Below the pieces are notes generated by a model. It saw only the letters and a program-made list of their open reading frames with translations, made no database searches and was not told the DNA's origin. Below, one piece after another: positions 62,027 to 64,000 of a DNA stretch of 64,000 bases. A program made the position numbers and the translations under genes. The first letter of the stretch is position 1; the number at the start of each line of letters is the position of its first letter. Origin of the DNA: Diplonema papillatum (taxonomy: Eukaryota; Euglenozoa; Diplonemea; Diplonemida; Diplonemidae); assembly GCA_030068145.1 (NCBI GenBank), contig JAPJBO010000098.1, forward strand, positions 1 through 64,000. The letters are read 5' to 3'.

Positions 62027-62060
62027 AATACAAATTAAAGTGAACTTGCACTCTGAAACC
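62027..62060 (+). promoter_or_regulatory. Motif copy in the leader of array unit 2
   Basis: ATTAAAGTGAACTTGCACTC then TGAAACCGCC. In the full gene the same leader reads ATTAAAGTGAAACCGCC, having lost the 14-base core between two TGAA words, the signature of a short direct-repeat deletion. The intact motif thus remains only in the truncated unit. Confidence 0.45.
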
Positions 62061-62078
62061 GCCTGGGATCCGGAACCG

Positions 62079-62270
62079 ATGATCTTCACCAACGACGAAG
62101 TGGCGGCAGCGGACCACGAGATGTTTCTCATCGCGACGCCGAGCTCTGTCGACGGCGAGCTGAAGACCCGGCCGCAGACGCCGGTGGAGCTGCTGCGGCG
62201 CACCCCGTTCGGGACGCCGCAGTCCGCGCGCACTCCGCCTTCCGGCGTCGAAACCAAGCCGGGCTTGGCT
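62079..62270 (+). pseudogene. Truncated TP-rich gene 5' end, array unit 2
   Basis: 64 codons matching the start of the downstream gene (MIFTNDEVAAADHEM to KPGLA) with Arg for Ser at residue 41. Beyond this the frame runs into repeat leader sequence. In front, an open frame without homology extends upstream. Confidence 0.8.
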
Positions 62271-62675
62271 TCGACTACTACTGCGCGCGTTTGCACATTT
62301 TCTCCACACTTCATACCCCCGGATTCTCAAGCGAACTTTAACTCCAAAAATCACCAATGCACTAAAACCCAGGCGGTCGGAGGAGGGGGGAAAGCCCAAA
62401 GAAGAACTAAAAAAAAAAAAAAAACGAAAAGAAGAAGAAAACTCCACAAAGTCATAGCCACGAGGCGACCGATTGGCAAAAAACTGCCGTCATTAAAAAA
62501 AAAAAAAAAAAAAAAAAAAACACAAAGAGAAAATCCCCTTCCCCCTCGCCTCACAAGTCAAACGGAGACTTCAAAAAACCGACCGCTTACTACAAGAAAC
62601 AGTCTAGAAAATATACGACCAATAACAACTGCTAGAAATACAAATTAAAGTGAAACCGCCTGGGATCCGGAACCG

Positions 62676-63147
62676 ATGATCTTCACCAACGACGAAGTGG
62701 CGGCAGCGGACCACGAGATGTTTCTCATCGCGACGCCGAGCTCTGTCGACGGCGAGCTGAAGACCCGGCCGCAGACGCCGGTGGAGCTGCTGCGGAGCAC
62801 CCCGTTCGGGACGCCGCAGTCCGCGCGCACTCCGCCTTCCGGCGTCGAAACCAAGCCGGGCTTGGCTGGGTGCGACCCCGCCAGCCGGCACACCTTAACT
62901 CCGCAGGCCCTGCCGCACACACCGACCACCCCCGTCGGACAGGGCATCGAACTGACCGCGTTCGGCACCGAAACGCCGGCCAAGAACACCGAAACCCCGC
63001 ACCGCTGCCTGTTTTCAACGGACGCGGGCCTCGCGCTGCGGCAGCCGTCGGACACGCCGGACGGCAGCGCCTCTTCGGACAGCTACGGGGGCCTCGACGA
63101 CCTCTTCAACAAGGACACGCGCTACGCCGACGACTTCATAGACATTG
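62676..63147 (+). CDS. TP-rich host protein, first exon (3' end uncertain)
   Basis: ATG followed by about 157 codons of GC-rich coding sequence. It has about eleven Thr-Pro dipeptides (TPFGTPQ, TPTTP, ETPAKNTETP), the minimal site of CDK and MAP kinases, in a disordered context. The acidic end (YGGLDDLFNKDTRYADDFID) could be a binding helix. After ACATTG a GTACCC donor-like site and a C-rich tract follow. The open frame then enters repeat family B, so the exon probably ends near 63147 and the rest of the gene is displaced or lost. No family recognised. Confidence 0.6.
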
Positions 63148-63236
63148 GTACCCTCGGTGTGCCCCCCCCCCTTCCACCACCTTCTAGTGTTTCCTTATCC
63201 CCCAAAACCAGCACCAAGAACAACGACCCCCCTTCC

Positions 63237-63667
63237 ACCAGACTCACACCGCAGTCCTGTCTGCAGACATTCAGGTTCCGCGCTGATGATGGTCCGCCTT
63301 ATGTGTCCGTGGCTTAAAGGACCGAAACACGGCGCAGACGGGACCTGTGCGGTGTTGAGCACATACCCATTCCAAACACGTTCTTGCAATCCCCATGTCC
63401 ACTGTGCTCTGCGGAGTTTGCTTCGCAGATTGCCACCGTAAAAAGAAGACAAGTCAGTGCTGCCTAGCGAGTCGCAGTCACAATCAGGGCGAGTGCCCTG
63501 AGTTTTTTAACTGATTGCTCAGACACGGGTGTAGGGGCCTTCTCCCCGTGACGCGCTGATGATGGTCCGCCTTATGTGTCCGTGGCTGAAAGGACCGAAA
63601 CACGGCGCAGACGGGACCAGTGCGGTGTTGAGCACATACCCATTCCAAGCACGTTCTTGCAATCCCC
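63237..63667 (+). repeat. Repeat family B double unit, right of the TP-rich gene
   Basis: Almost identical to 60150-60580; the junction is right after the CCCCCCTTCCACCAG end of the presumed intron. Confidence 0.8.
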
Positions 63668-63865
63668 CCATCCAAAGGACCCACTGATGAGCTCTGACTT
63701 TGAATTGGTCTGCGTTCAAGAGCGAAACATGACACGAAGAACGAGGTGCACGCAACAACGCGGTGAAAAAAAACACAGGGGGCTAGTCCCTCAAGGTTTC
63801 ATTCCCCACTTTTGGAGCCGTACGCTCCCCTTTTTTACACAACTTTCTATTTTGCATCCCTTTCC

Positions 63866-63951
63866 TAGACGACATCTTCCTCGAAGAAGACTTGATGTTA
63901 GCATCAACCATGCATGAGAGGCAGTGCTCTTCCTAAACATTAAACTAAGAT
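63866..63951 (+). repeat. Dispersed repeat D, copy 3
   Basis: CATCTTCCTCGAAGAAGACT, the GAGGCAGTGCTC hairpin block and CATTAAACTAAGATTT; poly(C) follows. Confidence 0.7.
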
Positions 63952-64000
63952 TTCCCCCCCCCCCCCCTTCCATCAGCTCTCCTGTTTGCGCAGCATTTTG

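Larger units (their letters stand above)
60806..62640 (+). repeat. 5' tandem array of the TP-rich gene
   Basis: Unit 1 (about 60806-62026, including a hAT insertion) is decayed: GCCGAGCTCTGTCGACGGCG and CGTTCGGGACGCCGCAGTC remain. Unit 2 (about 62027-62640) repeats the leader and the first 64 codons almost exactly, then diverges after GGCTTGGCT. The period without the hAT is about 600 bases (597 between the two ATGs). Both units carry the GGATT(T/C)TCAAGCGAAC motif and GTCGGAGGAGGGGGGAAAGC. Confidence 0.88.

Noticed and set aside
10335-62345. Dispersed motif as a spliced-leader relic
   Set aside because: No consistent splice acceptor follows the motif, it does not abut start codons, and I see no tandem short RNA genes carrying it.

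Overview
The window is nuclear DNA of a eukaryote, most likely a unicellular one. The evidence is a fragment of cytosolic 28S rRNA (about 48.2-48.4 kb), two ITS1/5.8S fragments, intact two-ORF LINE retrotransposons, hAT and pogo-like DNA transposons with target-site duplications, long homopolymer and pyrimidine tracts, and a few compact, GC-rich, almost intronless genes in repeat-rich, lower-GC DNA. The lineage cannot be fixed from the sequence alone. A creatine-pathway methyltransferase and a kinase-PP2C fusion fit a protist, but this is inference.

Layout. 0-5.7 kb: a LINE copy cut by the window edge. 6-8.9 kb: scrambled relics of a second LINE family. 9.0-9.4 kb: a C-terminal host exon. 9.4-26.7 kb: gene-poor DNA holding minisatellites, SINE-sized repeat families, MITEs (one hAT MITE with a perfect 8-bp target duplication) and an ITS1/5.8S fragment inside a 40-bp minisatellite. 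26.7-33.4 kb: a protein kinase-PP2C fusion gene whose 5' end is tandemly repeated upstream (5 x 775 bp) and whose 3' end is tandemly repeated downstream (about 234 bp units). 33.5-35.6 kb: a decayed pogo-like element with long inverted repeats. 35.8-38.6 kb: a second ITS1/5.8S fragment and dispersed repeats. 38.66-45.41 kb: a full-length LINE copy almost identical to the one at the left edge. 45.4-53.3 kb: an unknown ORF, two copies of a guanidinoacetate N-methyltransferase gene, the 28S fragment, a 45-bp minisatellite and a captured transporter fragment. 53.5-64 kb: two hAT elements with transposase remnants, a small putatively lipidated protein gene with a degenerate 3' array, and a TP-rich gene with a 5' array. 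A paralogous unit of that 5' array preserves the empty site of one hAT insertion.

The recurring theme is that host genes sit next to tandem arrays made from their own ends: 5' arrays at the kinase-PP2C and TP-rich genes, 3' arrays at the kinase-PP2C and MGCC genes. A 60-75 bp motif with the core TTTCAAGCGAACTTTCACTC recurs more than ten times, including upstream of genes, and may be a mobile or duplicated promoter. There are no operons; the genes look functionally unrelated.
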